NCBI GenBank assembly: GCA_016744725.1
Contig: JADGDW010000009.1
Coordinates: forward strand, 1 to 36,069
Origin: Candidatus Albibeggiatoa sp. nov. BB20
Lineage (GTDB): Bacteria; Pseudomonadota; Gammaproteobacteria; Beggiatoales; Beggiatoaceae
Direction of reading: 5' to 3'
Length of the DNA stretch: 36,069 nt
The position numbers and the translations under genes were made by a program. The stretch's first letter is position 1. Every line of letters begins with the position of its first letter. Below, piece after piece: positions 9,161 through 16,893 of the stretch. The notes below the pieces were generated by a model. It was not told the DNA's origin, searched no databases, and was given only the letters and a program-made list of their open reading frames with translations.

Positions 9161-9805
9161 CTAAAAAGGCCATTTACCGACACGTAACATCCCGCCAACA
9201 AGATCGCTAACGCCTAACCATAACAAACGATCATCAAAATCATCGCTATATTCATCATACGCATAAGTGGCATCGCCTCCCGTATTACGACTGTCAGCGT
9301 GTTTATTTGCTCCAACCGAAAAGAAAATAGCCACCACACGCGAGCACACAACAATAGTGCTAGCATTTTTTTTGCACGTTGCACTGCTGTTTGCAACAGT
9401 CCAATCGATAGTGCCAGCCACATTTTTAATTTTTAAATTGGAGTAGGTTTGCACATCATCTGGAATATCTGAGGCAAAATTTTTATCAATCCGATACCGA
9501 AAAATATTGCCCCAAGCATCCCGTCCATCAATCGCTAAATCAACCCAAGGTAAATAACCTTCTGCATCGCATAATGTTGTTTCGGCTTGCCCATTTTCAT
9601 CAGCGGCTGGGCAAGGTAAACGATTTTCTAAAGTTGCAAAACCTAACAACGCTTCTCGAATCACTTGTAACTGTTTGTCTGTTGCTTTTAATGCCTTATA
9701 TTCTGATTGCACGCGCAGAAACTGGGCTGTGCTGGCTAAAATCAGACTTAAAACCAATATAACAATCGTCATTTCTAACAGTGAAAAGCCACGTTGTTGC
9801 TGCAT
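9161..9805 (-). CDS. Type IV prepilin-like protein (minor pilin / pseudopilin)
   Basis: The N-terminus MQQQRGFSLLEMTIVILVL is a textbook prepilin peptide: short basic leader, cleavage expected after Gly6, methylated Phe7, Glu11 at the +5 position and a hydrophobic helix to about residue 30. The 208-residue mature part is globular, with an LPCPAAD loop, several Cys residues that could form disulfides, and a WVDLAIDGRDAWGNIFRYRID segment often seen in T4P minor pilins of environmental proteobacteria. It converges with the REC-kinase gene (20 bases between stops). No pilus assembly genes are in the window, so whether it belongs to a type IV pilus or a type II secretion pseudopilus cannot be decided. 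It ends 4 bases downstream of the Sel1 gene and is probably co-transcribed with it. Confidence 0.8.
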   Translation of the reverse strand: MQQQRGFSLLEMTIVILVLSLILASTAQFLRVQSEYKALKATDKQLQVIREALLGFATLENRLPCPAADENGQAETTLCDAEGYLPWVDLAIDGRDAWGNIFRYRIDKNFASDIPDDVQTYSNLKIKNVAGTIDWTVANSSATCKKNASTIVVCSRVVAIFFSVGANKHADSRNTGGDATYAYDEYSDDFDDRLLWLGVSDLVGGMLRVGKWPF

Positions 9806-9808
9806 AAA

Positions 9809-10246
9809 TTAGAATCCTGCTTTTTTATACCAGTATTGAGCTTGCTCTGCATTTTGCTCAACGCCACGTCCTTGCTCATACATCATTGCAAGCGTTGTCA
9901 TTGAACCAATAAGTTCTTGGTCAGCCGCTTTTTGAAACCAAACAACCGCTTGTTTATCATCCTGCTCAACACATTCGCCTTCCATGTACATAAAGCCAAG
10001 CCCATGTTGTGCCATTGGATGGCCTTGTTCTGCCGCCCCTCGCATATATTTTTCCGCATTTTTTTCATTCACCACCATACCCAAGCCATTTTGGCACATG
10101 ATAGCCATACGATACTGTGCTTCTGTCTGACCTTCTTCAGCCAATAGTGATAATAACTGTTGTGCACGTGCAAACTGCTTTGTTTCAAATGCTGCAATAC
10201 CACTTTGTAAACTCATACTTTGTTCAACAGATAATTGTTCTGACAT
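9809..10246 (-). CDS. Sel1-like repeat (TPR-related) protein
   Basis: 145 residues made almost wholly of Sel1-like repeats: a degenerate helix pair at about 15-45, then units such as AQYRMAIMCQNGLGM, AQHGLGFMYMEGECVEQDDKQA and SMTTLAMMYEQGRGVEQNAEQA, each about 36 residues with the A-x-x-x-L-G-x-x-Y-x-x-G pattern. Such solenoids are protein-binding scaffolds. There is no signal peptide, so it is cytosolic. The ATG is preceded by GAGGA at good spacing. It lies directly upstream of the prepilin-like gene (3-base gap), suggesting an operon, perhaps for pilus regulation or assembly; that link is inference. Confidence 0.85.
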   Translation of the reverse strand: MSEQLSVEQSMSLQSGIAAFETKQFARAQQLLSLLAEEGQTEAQYRMAIMCQNGLGMVVNEKNAEKYMRGAAEQGHPMAQHGLGFMYMEGECVEQDDKQAVVWFQKAADQELIGSMTTLAMMYEQGRGVEQNAEQAQYWYKKAGF

Positions 10247-10519
10247 TATTCATCCTCACATTGATGTTATTTTTTGTGTAAGTTTATTATAGGGTGTAAC
10301 TTTGAGTCCTCAAGGTTTTAAGCTGACTGGCACAATAATTACTAGGATTAGTATCTGAATAGAATAGAGTTTATGCAAGGTGAAAATATTATCATTGTAG
10401 ATTTTAAATTAGTTCTATGAAAATACCTATACCACGAAAATGAAATGAGAAAAATTCTGAATCGTCACAAAAACACTTTATACTAAGCCGAACTCATTGG
10501 ATTTATGGAGAGCATTTAA

Positions 10520-11029
10520 ATGCAAGTTTTAATTGTTAGGCATGGTATGGCAGAAGACAGAACCGAATTTGCAACAACAGGCCAAGCAGATGAGTTGCGT
10601 CCTTTGACTGAAAAAGGTCAAGATAAAACCAAGAAAGCCGCAAAAGGAGTTAGAAAATTAGTTCCTGTGCTGCATCGAATTGTCGCCAGCCCTTTGCTAC
10701 GTGCGCAACAAACTGCCACCATTCTATCCGAACGTTATAACGACTCCCAAGTTGAAACACTCAAAATTCTATCTCCACGTGGTGACAAGCAAGCTATTTT
10801 GTCGTATTTACAGACTTATGGTTATCACCTCGAAACCATTGCACTGGTTGGACATGAACCTGATTTGGGGGAATTAGCCACTTGGCTATTAACAGGACAT
10901 CAAGGCAATTGGCTGCCGTTAAAAAAAGGCTCGGCCTGTTTACTCGAATTTACGGCTGAGATTCAGGCTGGAAAGGCGAATTTATTATGGTATTTAGCGC
11001 CTAAACATTTACGCCAATTAGCAGCTTAA
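10520..11029 (+). CDS. sixA: Phosphohistidine phosphatase SixA
   Basis: Histidine-phosphatase superfamily member of 169 residues, close to the family length. RHG (residues 7-9) supplies the catalytic His8; SPLLRAQQTA and ALVGHEPDLGELA supply the conserved Arg and second His. SixA removes phosphate from Hpt-type histidines and so damps phosphorelays. Its location near two large kinases (3.4-9.1 kb) is suggestive but not proof of a shared pathway. The ATG follows GGAGAG at 10507. A possible -10 box TATACT sits at 10479-10484, with no convincing -35. The next genes (PilZ onward) follow after an 85-base gap and may be read from the same promoter. Confidence 0.9.
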   Translation: MQVLIVRHGMAEDRTEFATTGQADELRPLTEKGQDKTKKAAKGVRKLVPVLHRIVASPLLRAQQTATILSERYNDSQVETLKILSPRGDKQAILSYLQTYGYHLETIALVGHEPDLGELATWLLTGHQGNWLPLKKGSACLLEFTAEIQAGKANLLWYLAPKHLRQLAA

Positions 11030-11114
11030 GCAGTTTATTTAAGGCTTTATCCCAGCTAAACGATACCTGCAATGCTAGAATGTAATATTAAACCCGTTGA
11101 CGACGAGAATAATC

Positions 11115-11513
11115 ATGGAAACTGAGCAAGAGCGTAGAAAAATTAAACGCCGATTTCTTTCTATGTATTTACAGGTGTTTGATGCTTCAAATGGTGATTT
11201 GGTTGGTTTTCTCGCTAATATCAGTTCCACAGGTGTAATGGTATTAAGTAAAGCACCTATTACCGTACATAAAAATTATGTATTAGAAATTCGCCTTAGT
11301 GATGTTGAAGCCGCGATGTTTTATAACTATTTTAAAGAAAAGCGGATTCGATTTCATGCTCAAAGTCGTTGGTGTAGCAAAAAAGTAAATCCACCGCTCA
11401 TTAGCACTGGATTTATGCTGGTAGATGTATCACAACAAGATTTAAAGTCGATTAATGAACTAATACAAAAATTAGATGATCGCTATCATGAAATATTAGA
11501 CAATAAAACATAA
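11115..11513 (+). CDS. PilZ-domain protein (c-di-GMP receptor)
   Basis: 132 residues from the ATG at 11115. An in-frame TTG at 11097 could extend it by six residues but lacks a ribosome binding site. The two c-di-GMP contacts of PilZ are visible: the arginine motif RRKIKRR (residues 7-13, RxxxR) and NISSTG (35-40), the accepted N variant of (D/N)xSxxG. The rest follows the PilZ beta-barrel pattern, with a C-terminal helix (QDLKSINELIQKLDDRY). There is no partner domain, so it is a single-domain receptor acting through protein contacts. The stop is 17 bases before the 60-residue ORF that precedes the cas6-like gene, all on one strand, which makes a three-gene operon likely. Confidence 0.85.
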   Translation: METEQERRKIKRRFLSMYLQVFDASNGDLVGFLANISSTGVMVLSKAPITVHKNYVLEIRLSDVEAAMFYNYFKEKRIRFHAQSRWCSKKVNPPLISTGFMLVDVSQQDLKSINELIQKLDDRYHEILDNKT

Positions 11514-11530
11514 TCATTGGAGGAAGTTTT

Positions 11531-11713
11531 ATGTTGTATCTGAGCGAGATGTTGATACAGCATCATGAACTGCAAAGTTTTGATGAGCTGCTCACATTGC
11601 TTGAAAAAACTAAAAAGGAGTCAAATGAGCGTTTCTTCCGTATGGACGTGAAACCGTCTTTTTTTGATACCCCAGAAAATTGGGAAGACCGTTTGGAGGC
11701 GGCATTTTACTAA
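11531..11713 (+). CDS. 60-residue acidic protein of unknown function, coupled to cas6-like gene
   Basis: Translated from an ATG with a near-perfect ribosome binding site (GGAGGA, 6 bases away), so I consider it a real gene. Residues 1-30 form a predicted amphipathic helix (LSEMLIQHHELQSFDELLTLLEK). The end has a conserved-looking FRMDVKPSFFDTPENWEDRLEAAFY-type stretch (positions 11637-11710; key residues DVKP, DTP, W, D, A-F). The protein has no cysteine, so a sulfur-carrier (DsrC-like) role, which I vaguely recall being attached by name to small proteins of this look, is not supported by sequence. Its TAA overlaps the ATG of the Cas6-like gene by one base (TAATG), indicating translational coupling and probably a functional partnership. 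Confidence 0.75.
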   Translation: MLYLSEMLIQHHELQSFDELLTLLEKTKKESNERFFRMDVKPSFFDTPENWEDRLEAAFY

Positions 11714-12420
11714 TGCTATGGCAAGAAGAGGAGGAGATTATTCAGTCTACAGATCATAATGAGGTTATTGATTTAGTATTTGATATAGCCTGCAAAGTGT
11801 TACCTGTTGACCATGCTTTTGCACTTTCACAAGCCATTACTCAAGTTTTGCCTTGGTTTACTGATGAGTCATTAGCAGGATTACATTTAATTCATGGTGC
11901 AGCGTCTGGCAATGGTTGGCAGCGTCCAGAATCACAAGATGAATTGATGTATTTATCTCGGCGCACTAAATTGACATTACGTTTACCCCATTCCCGCATA
12001 GCAGAAGCTCAAATTCTGACTTCAAAGGTATTGGATGTTGCAGGTCATGAATTGAAAGTAGGAAAAATGACTGAAAAATCTTTAGTCGCAATGCCTGTGT
12101 TATTAGCCCATCACATCGTTGCTGACGAGAACCAAGACGAAGATCGTTTTATCATGCAATGCGTCAATGATTTGGCTAAGATGCAGGTTGAATGTCGCAA
12201 AGCCTTATGTGGCAAAAGTCATTATTTTAAAATCCCTGATGGACAGATATTTACCCGCAGTTTGATGATTGCAGATATTAGCCCAGCAGACGCGATGACA
12301 GTACAACAGCAAGGCTTAGGTACAGGTAGAACCATGGGTTTTGGTCTCTTTGTGCCGCATAAAGACATTGCACCTGTTAATGTTGCAAAAAAAGATAGTA
12401 AGGCAACGGCACAAGCTTAA
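11713..12420 (+). CDS. cas6: Cas6/Cmx6-like CRISPR RNA endonuclease, without CRISPR context
   Basis: 235 residues from the ATG at 11713 (TAATG overlap with the upstream ORF). I recognise the MYXAN-subtype Cas6 (Cmx6) pattern: N-terminal VLPVDHAFALSQAI with candidate catalytic His34, LAGLHLIHGAASGNGWQRP, LSRRTKLTLRLP, DVAGHELKVG, RKALCGKSH, FTRSLMIADISP and the terminal glycine-rich loop GLGTGRTMGFGLFVPHK characteristic of Cas6 RAMP folds. Cas6 cleaves repeat RNA to make crRNA. No array, no other cas gene and no adaptation genes are visible in the window. The product may therefore process crRNA from an unlinked locus or cut a non-CRISPR RNA. Upstream neighbours are the 60-residue protein and a PilZ receptor. 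The family call is from memory of motif order; a profile search would settle it. Confidence 0.78.
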   Translation: MLWQEEEEIIQSTDHNEVIDLVFDIACKVLPVDHAFALSQAITQVLPWFTDESLAGLHLIHGAASGNGWQRPESQDELMYLSRRTKLTLRLPHSRIAEAQILTSKVLDVAGHELKVGKMTEKSLVAMPVLLAHHIVADENQDEDRFIMQCVNDLAKMQVECRKALCGKSHYFKIPDGQIFTRSLMIADISPADAMTVQQQGLGTGRTMGFGLFVPHKDIAPVNVAKKDSKATAQA

Positions 12421-12522
12421 GAAGTCAATATTTTGTATTGCGAAATGGTGTATTTTAAGTGACTCGCACGCTATTTTTGTCAGTTTGATTTTTTAAGAAA
12501 TACTTAGGGCTATTTATTGTTT

Positions 12523-12640
12523 AGGACTGCCACTCTTTTGAGGACTATAGTCAATTCTATCTTGAGTGTGATGAGGACTGGCAGTCCTGAAATACTTTAA
12601 ATATCAAATAGTTTTAAAATCTAAGACTGCCAGTCCTGTA
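12523..12640. repeat. Dispersed palindromic repeat element, copy 1 (AGGACTG family)
   Basis: Two palindromes, AGGACTGGCAGTCCT (12574-12588) and AAGACTGCCAGTCCT (12623-12637), separated by an AT-rich spacer and preceded by TATAGTCAATTCT at 12546. The same parts in the same order occur at 21971-22063. A degenerate third palindrome starts at 12523. It lies between the convergent cas6-like and purD genes, where it could end both transcripts. Confidence 0.72.
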
Positions 12641-12680
12641 TTATCCTAAAATAACTAGCAGTCAAAAGCGATAGCTTAAA

Positions 12681-13976
12681 CTATTCTTGTTCGCGGGCAA
12701 TGGCACGATAACCAATATCTTTGCGATAATACATATTGGTCCAATTGATTTTAGAAATAATCGCATAGGCTTTTTTCTGTGCTTCTGAGACGGAATCACC
12801 TAATGCGGTGACACATAACACCCGACCACCATCAGTAACCACTTCGCCATCACGCTTATTCGTGCCTGCATGGAACACTTTACCATCCATGCCATCAGCT
12901 TCGAATAAACCTTGAATCACATGGCCTTTTGCATAATTGGTAGGATAGCCACCTGCCACCAATACCACACCAAGTGAGGTGCGCTGATCCCACTCTAAAG
13001 TAATTTGGTCTAAACGTTTATCAATTGCAGCCAAACATGCTTCCACTAAATCTGATTTTAAACGCAACATAATAGGCTGGGTTTCAGGATCACCAAAACG
13101 GCAATTATATTCCAACACTTTTGGATTACCCTGACTATCAATCATCAAACCCGCGTATAAAAAGCCAGTATAAGGATAACCTTCAGCGGCTAAACCTTTT
13201 ACTGTCGGTTCAATCACTTCTTTCATTACGCGGTCATGAATTTCAGGCGTGACAACAGGAGCGGGCGAATACGCACCCATACCGCCTGTGTTTGGGCCTT
13301 TATCGCCTTCATCACGTGGCTTATGATCTTGCGAACTGGCAAAGGCCTGAATGTGCTCACCATCAACCATACAAATAAAACTGGCTTCTTCACCTTCTAA
13401 AAATTCTTCAATAACAATACGCTGCCCAGCTTCTCCAAAGATATTGCCTTCTAACATATCCTTAATCGTGTCTTCAGCTTCCTGCATATCATCAGTAATC
13501 ACAACCCCTTTACCCGCTGCTAAACCATCTGCTTTAATCACAATTTTTTGTTGATTAGTAAAGGTTTTTTGTAAATAATCCAATGCGGTTTGAACATCTG
13601 TAAACGTACCATAAGCGGCCGTTGGAATATTTTGGCGAATCAGGAAATCTTTAGTAAATGTTTTAGAACCTTCTAGTTGAGCAGCTTTTAAACTAGGGCC
13701 AAAACACTTAAGTCCTACTTTTTGAAATTCATCAACAATGCCAATCACTAAAGGTGCTTCAGGGCCAATAATGGTTAATTCCACAGCATTATTTTGTGCA
13801 AATTGGATTAAACCCTGCACATCATTGACTTTTAGATTTACATTTTCCAGTTTTGCCTCTAAAGCAGTCCCTGCGTTTCCCGGTGCGACAAACACTTTTT
13901 CAACCTGTGTAGATTGTGCCACTTTCCATGCAAGTGCGTGTTCTCTACCACCACTACCGACAACTAGTACATTCAT
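12681..13976 (-). CDS. purD: Phosphoribosylamine-glycine ligase (GAR synthetase)
   Basis: Joins phosphoribosylamine and glycine with ATP in de novo purine synthesis. The 431-residue protein has the normal length and ATP-grasp architecture: N-terminal VLVVGSGGREHALAW, the IIGPEAPLVIGIVD loop, GSKTFTKDFL, the ATP-binding IVIKADGLAAGKGVV, then SSQDHKPRDEGDKGPNTGGMGAYSPAP (positions about 13258-13338; key residues SQDHK, D-GPNTGGMG) and NCRFGDPETQ. No purH or other pur gene adjoins it here. Transcription converges with the cas6-like operon across the repeat at 12523-12640. The start is ATG at 13976; a GGG-rich but weak ribosome binding site precedes it. Confidence 0.96.
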   Translation of the reverse strand: MNVLVVGSGGREHALAWKVAQSTQVEKVFVAPGNAGTALEAKLENVNLKVNDVQGLIQFAQNNAVELTIIGPEAPLVIGIVDEFQKVGLKCFGPSLKAAQLEGSKTFTKDFLIRQNIPTAAYGTFTDVQTALDYLQKTFTNQQKIVIKADGLAAGKGVVITDDMQEAEDTIKDMLEGNIFGEAGQRIVIEEFLEGEEASFICMVDGEHIQAFASSQDHKPRDEGDKGPNTGGMGAYSPAPVVTPEIHDRVMKEVIEPTVKGLAAEGYPYTGFLYAGLMIDSQGNPKVLEYNCRFGDPETQPIMLRLKSDLVEACLAAIDKRLDQITLEWDQRTSLGVVLVAGGYPTNYAKGHVIQGLFEADGMDGKVFHAGTNKRDGEVVTDGGRVLCVTALGDSVSEAQKKAYAIISKINWTNMYYRKDIGYRAIAREQE

Positions 13977-14120
13977 TGCTAGTGCTGCCCATCTTAATCA
14001 AAACAATTGACCAAGTTTAGCATAATTTATGTGATTATTTGGTACTTTTAGAGCAGTTTTCAGGGCTGATTTAAAAGCCTCGTTGATTAGATCAAAATTC
14101 AGACTATAAGCTTGAGGATT

Positions 14121-15155
14121 TTATTGATTTGACTTCCAATTCTGGTATTCATCTATCATTCTTTGTGCGTTATCTTTGGCCATTTCGCCACGCTTTTTGC
14201 CTAATATTTTCAATATGATATTTGTAAATAATTCGCCTAACCGCCAAGTTTGAGAATTAAATGTCGCTGGAATATCTCCACTTAAACTATCCAACCAATA
14301 TTTAAACTGTTGTTTTTCATCAGTCAATTGTTTGATATTTTGTTGCTGCTGAAATTGTAGGTCATGTTGCTGCAAAATGGCCTGAGCACCTTCAGATAAA
14401 TTGGGCAAAACCGTCCGAAAAATAGTTTGTTGTTCAAGTTGTTGTACTAAATTGAGCTGTGGCTGATTAGCAAAGGCTTTTAATAGATGATTACTACCAC
14501 GTTGGTGCATATAGGTTGGCTGAACAAAATTAATTATTTCTGCATCAGATGGCAATTTTAAGCCAGACTCGATATTTTCAATACTTTGATATAGTTTTTT
14601 AACCGTTTCTAGTGGATTTTGTACTAAATCATGAAAAGAGACTAAAGCCTTAGGTTTATCTTGAATCGCTTTTAATCCATCTAGTGTATGTTTTTCCCAT
14701 AATGCAAGACCCGTATGTAAACTAAATTGATTACGTTTGTGTAACGATTGAGCAATTTGAATCGGGCTGCGATACACAACTACGTAAACTGGATTATCAA
14801 AATGGGGTTGCCAAAGCGGCAAGGTCAAACACAAGCGCGGGTCTTTTAACATCCAATGTTGGTGCTGGTTTAAATTTTCTAAAATGGGTTCAAGTTGTTG
14901 GTTAAAATTTATTTTTTGTGCATCAGTTGCTTGATTAATATCCCATTGACTGATTTGATGCCAGCTTGAGTTAGCACTTTCCATCAAGGTTTTATTGGCA
15001 ATAATGACATCTTTGCGTTCCCAATAACCTTTAGGGTTGGTCATGTCAGCAGGCAATGCCACTTCATCAGGTGCAAAATAAGCTCCCATCAAATTTAATA
15101 AACCTGCAACCACCGATGTGCCTGAGCGGTGCATTCCCAATATGATAATGTGCAT
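14121..15155 (-). CDS. Sulfotransferase-family P-loop protein
   Basis: 344 residues. Residues 3-15 (IIILGMHRSGTSV) form the 5'-phosphosulfate-binding P-loop of the bacterial sulfotransferase family. WMLKDPRLCLTLPLW and VYVVVYRSPIQIAQSL form the 3'-phosphate-binding region, with Arg and Ser in YRSP. The C-terminal third is Gln-rich and coiled (ILQQHDLQFQQQQNIKQL) with a basic end. Enzymes of this group transfer sulfate from PAPS to surface glycans or similar acceptors; the acceptor here is unknown. It begins 3 bases after the SGNH hydrolase stop, so the two are one transcription unit, probably for modifying an extracellular polysaccharide (inference). Confidence 0.8.
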   Translation of the reverse strand: MHIIILGMHRSGTSVVAGLLNLMGAYFAPDEVALPADMTNPKGYWERKDVIIANKTLMESANSSWHQISQWDINQATDAQKINFNQQLEPILENLNQHQHWMLKDPRLCLTLPLWQPHFDNPVYVVVYRSPIQIAQSLHKRNQFSLHTGLALWEKHTLDGLKAIQDKPKALVSFHDLVQNPLETVKKLYQSIENIESGLKLPSDAEIINFVQPTYMHQRGSNHLLKAFANQPQLNLVQQLEQQTIFRTVLPNLSEGAQAILQQHDLQFQQQQNIKQLTDEKQQFKYWLDSLSGDIPATFNSQTWRLGELFTNIILKILGKKRGEMAKDNAQRMIDEYQNWKSNQ

Positions 15156-15158
15156 AAT

Positions 15159-16286
15159 TTACTCTGTAATCAAAGGCAAAATAGATTTCACTAATGTTTC
15201 AGCAACTAACTGATGTCCCTCCGCTGTCCAATGAGTATCATTCATATATAAACAACGTTTATCTTGTAAAAATGCTGGTAATAAATCAATGTTTTGTAAG
15301 TTTAATTCTGTTAATTTTTCAGTTAATAAGCTCTGTGGCATATTAAAATCATAATTAGCTTTATTTTCAGCAGTTGATAGTGCTTGCTGCAATACAGGAT
15401 TAATTTGTGTTTCATCTGGCAATAAAGCAACAATAACAGGTGTTTGAGTCTTGGATACAATATTTTGAATACGTTGAATTTGATGCAATGTATTTTGGAT
15501 AAGTTGCTCTTGTTCAAGGCTGCGTTTTAAATGATTTGCGAGGCGGTGGGTTTGAATTTGTAAAAATTTAGTTGTAAAGTCTTGGCAATTTTCGCGTAAA
15601 TAGCCCTGATTAACTGATGTTGTGCTTTTATTTAAAACTAAGCGTACCAGATTGGAATGTTCATATAGCCAGATTTTCCATTTGATACCAACTTGTTGCG
15701 CTTTTTGAGGTGAGACGAGTTGGCCCATAATCGCTGTTGGAGTATGAGAAACATCGGTTTCTTGAGTATAAGTGTCATTACCAATAAATAAGCCGACTAA
15801 AACCATATCAGGCTGGAACTGTTGCCCATAATGTTCGTAATATTGTGCATAATGAAAAGGTTGCCAACCGCCAACGCCTGCGTTAACCACTTCAATTTTT
15901 TTATTTTTTACGTGTTGATTGAGCTGATTTTCTAATAAATGCGGATAAGCTTGCTCTTCACGCATTTTCGCCCCAATTGTGAACGAATCGCCCAGTAATA
16001 AAATTCTAAATACATTATCAGGTTTTGGAATCTGTACTGCTTGGTCACGATGTCCATATTGATTGATATGATTGGAATAGCCCGTATTATGCGCGTAACT
16101 GGTGACATTGGGTTTTAAACGATAGCCCGTATGTGGATCAGCCTCACAAAACATGCCGCGTTCAACAGAAAATGGAATTGGTGCAATGAGGTTTAAGGCC
16201 AACTCAAGTAATAGAATTGTGAATAGGGTCGTAATCAGGGGAACAAATAGGTAGAAACTAAGGGGATATTTTTTATTATTATCCAT
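15159..16286 (-). CDS. Membrane-anchored SGNH/GDSL-like hydrolase (possible glycan O-acyl esterase/transferase)
   Basis: 375 residues from the ATG at 16286; a TTG two codons upstream is possible, and neither has a strong ribosome binding site. A signal anchor spans about residues 9-33 (LFVPLITTLFTILLLELAL). The SGNH block I motif is LLLGDSFTIG with Ser101 as nucleophile; GVGGWQ and GLFIGND give the Gly and Asn blocks; YMNDTHWTAEGH gives Asp350 and His352. A TGYRLKPN motif near residue 57 is common in membrane-bound SGNH proteins of glycan clusters. The catalytic domain would be periplasmic. Paired with the downstream sulfotransferase, it most likely edits a surface polysaccharide. AlgX/AlgJ-like acetyltransferases are a related alternative. 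Confidence 0.78.
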   Translation of the reverse strand: MDNNKKYPLSFYLFVPLITTLFTILLLELALNLIAPIPFSVERGMFCEADPHTGYRLKPNVTSYAHNTGYSNHINQYGHRDQAVQIPKPDNVFRILLLGDSFTIGAKMREEQAYPHLLENQLNQHVKNKKIEVVNAGVGGWQPFHYAQYYEHYGQQFQPDMVLVGLFIGNDTYTQETDVSHTPTAIMGQLVSPQKAQQVGIKWKIWLYEHSNLVRLVLNKSTTSVNQGYLRENCQDFTTKFLQIQTHRLANHLKRSLEQEQLIQNTLHQIQRIQNIVSKTQTPVIVALLPDETQINPVLQQALSTAENKANYDFNMPQSLLTEKLTELNLQNIDLLPAFLQDKRCLYMNDTHWTAEGHQLVAETLVKSILPLITE

Positions 16287-16398
16287 GTGCAAGGCCGCCG
16301 AGGATGGATAGACTAAATTATTTTAGGAATTAGAATTGATAAAGGAGCGCAAAATGTGTTCAAACAAAACAAATCGTGCACTCCCAAATCTGATTTAA

Positions 16399-16893
16399 TT
16401 AGAGCTGTAAACTCTTATTACCACGTCCGATACCAGAAACACCAGAACGAACCACTTCAACAATCCAAGAAGGTTCTAAGGCTTTCAAATACGCATCAAT
16501 CTTATGGCCTTTACCCGTTAATTCAACTACATAATTGGAATCAGATACATCTAAAATCCGCCCACCAAAGATGTCAGTTAAACGCTTGGTTTCTTCACGT
16601 TGAGTATTAGTCGCTGCTTTCACTTTGAGCAATAATAATTCACGTTCAATATGCAAGCCTTCCGTCAAATCAATCAAACGTATCACATCAACCAACTTAT
16701 TAAGCTGTTTGGTGATTTGCTCAATCACGGTGTCAGGACCATTTGTAACCAAAGTCATCCGTGACAATGAGGGGTCTTCAGTAACCGCAACCGTCAATGA
16801 TTCAATATTGTAACCGCGTGCAGAAAATAAACCTGAAACCCGTGATAACGCGCCGGCTTCATTTTCCATTAAAATTGAAATCGTGTGTCGCAT
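16399..16893 (-). CDS. ilvH: Acetolactate synthase small (regulatory) subunit
   Basis: 164 residues, matching the family length. The N-terminal ACT domain starts HTISILMENEAGALSRVSGLFSARGYNIESL, where the NEAGALSRV loop binds the feedback inhibitor valine. The C-terminal domain (from about residue 80) has RELLLLKV and DIFGGRILDVSDSNYVVELTG, which activates the catalytic subunit. It binds the product of the upstream ilvI gene and makes the enzyme valine-sensitive. Its ATG overlaps the ilvI stop by one base (TAATG), so translation is coupled. ilvC does not follow in this window; the next gene on this strand is the unrelated SGNH hydrolase. Confidence 0.96.
   Translation of the reverse strand: MRHTISILMENEAGALSRVSGLFSARGYNIESLTVAVTEDPSLSRMTLVTNGPDTVIEQITKQLNKLVDVIRLIDLTEGLHIERELLLLKVKAATNTQREETKRLTDIFGGRILDVSDSNYVVELTGKGHKIDAYLKALEPSWIVEVVRSGVSGIGRGNKSLQL

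Noticed and set aside
11531..11713. Sulfur-relay (DsrC/TusE) protein
   Set aside because: The peptide has no cysteine and is about half the length of DsrC, so a sulfur-carrier role is not supported.
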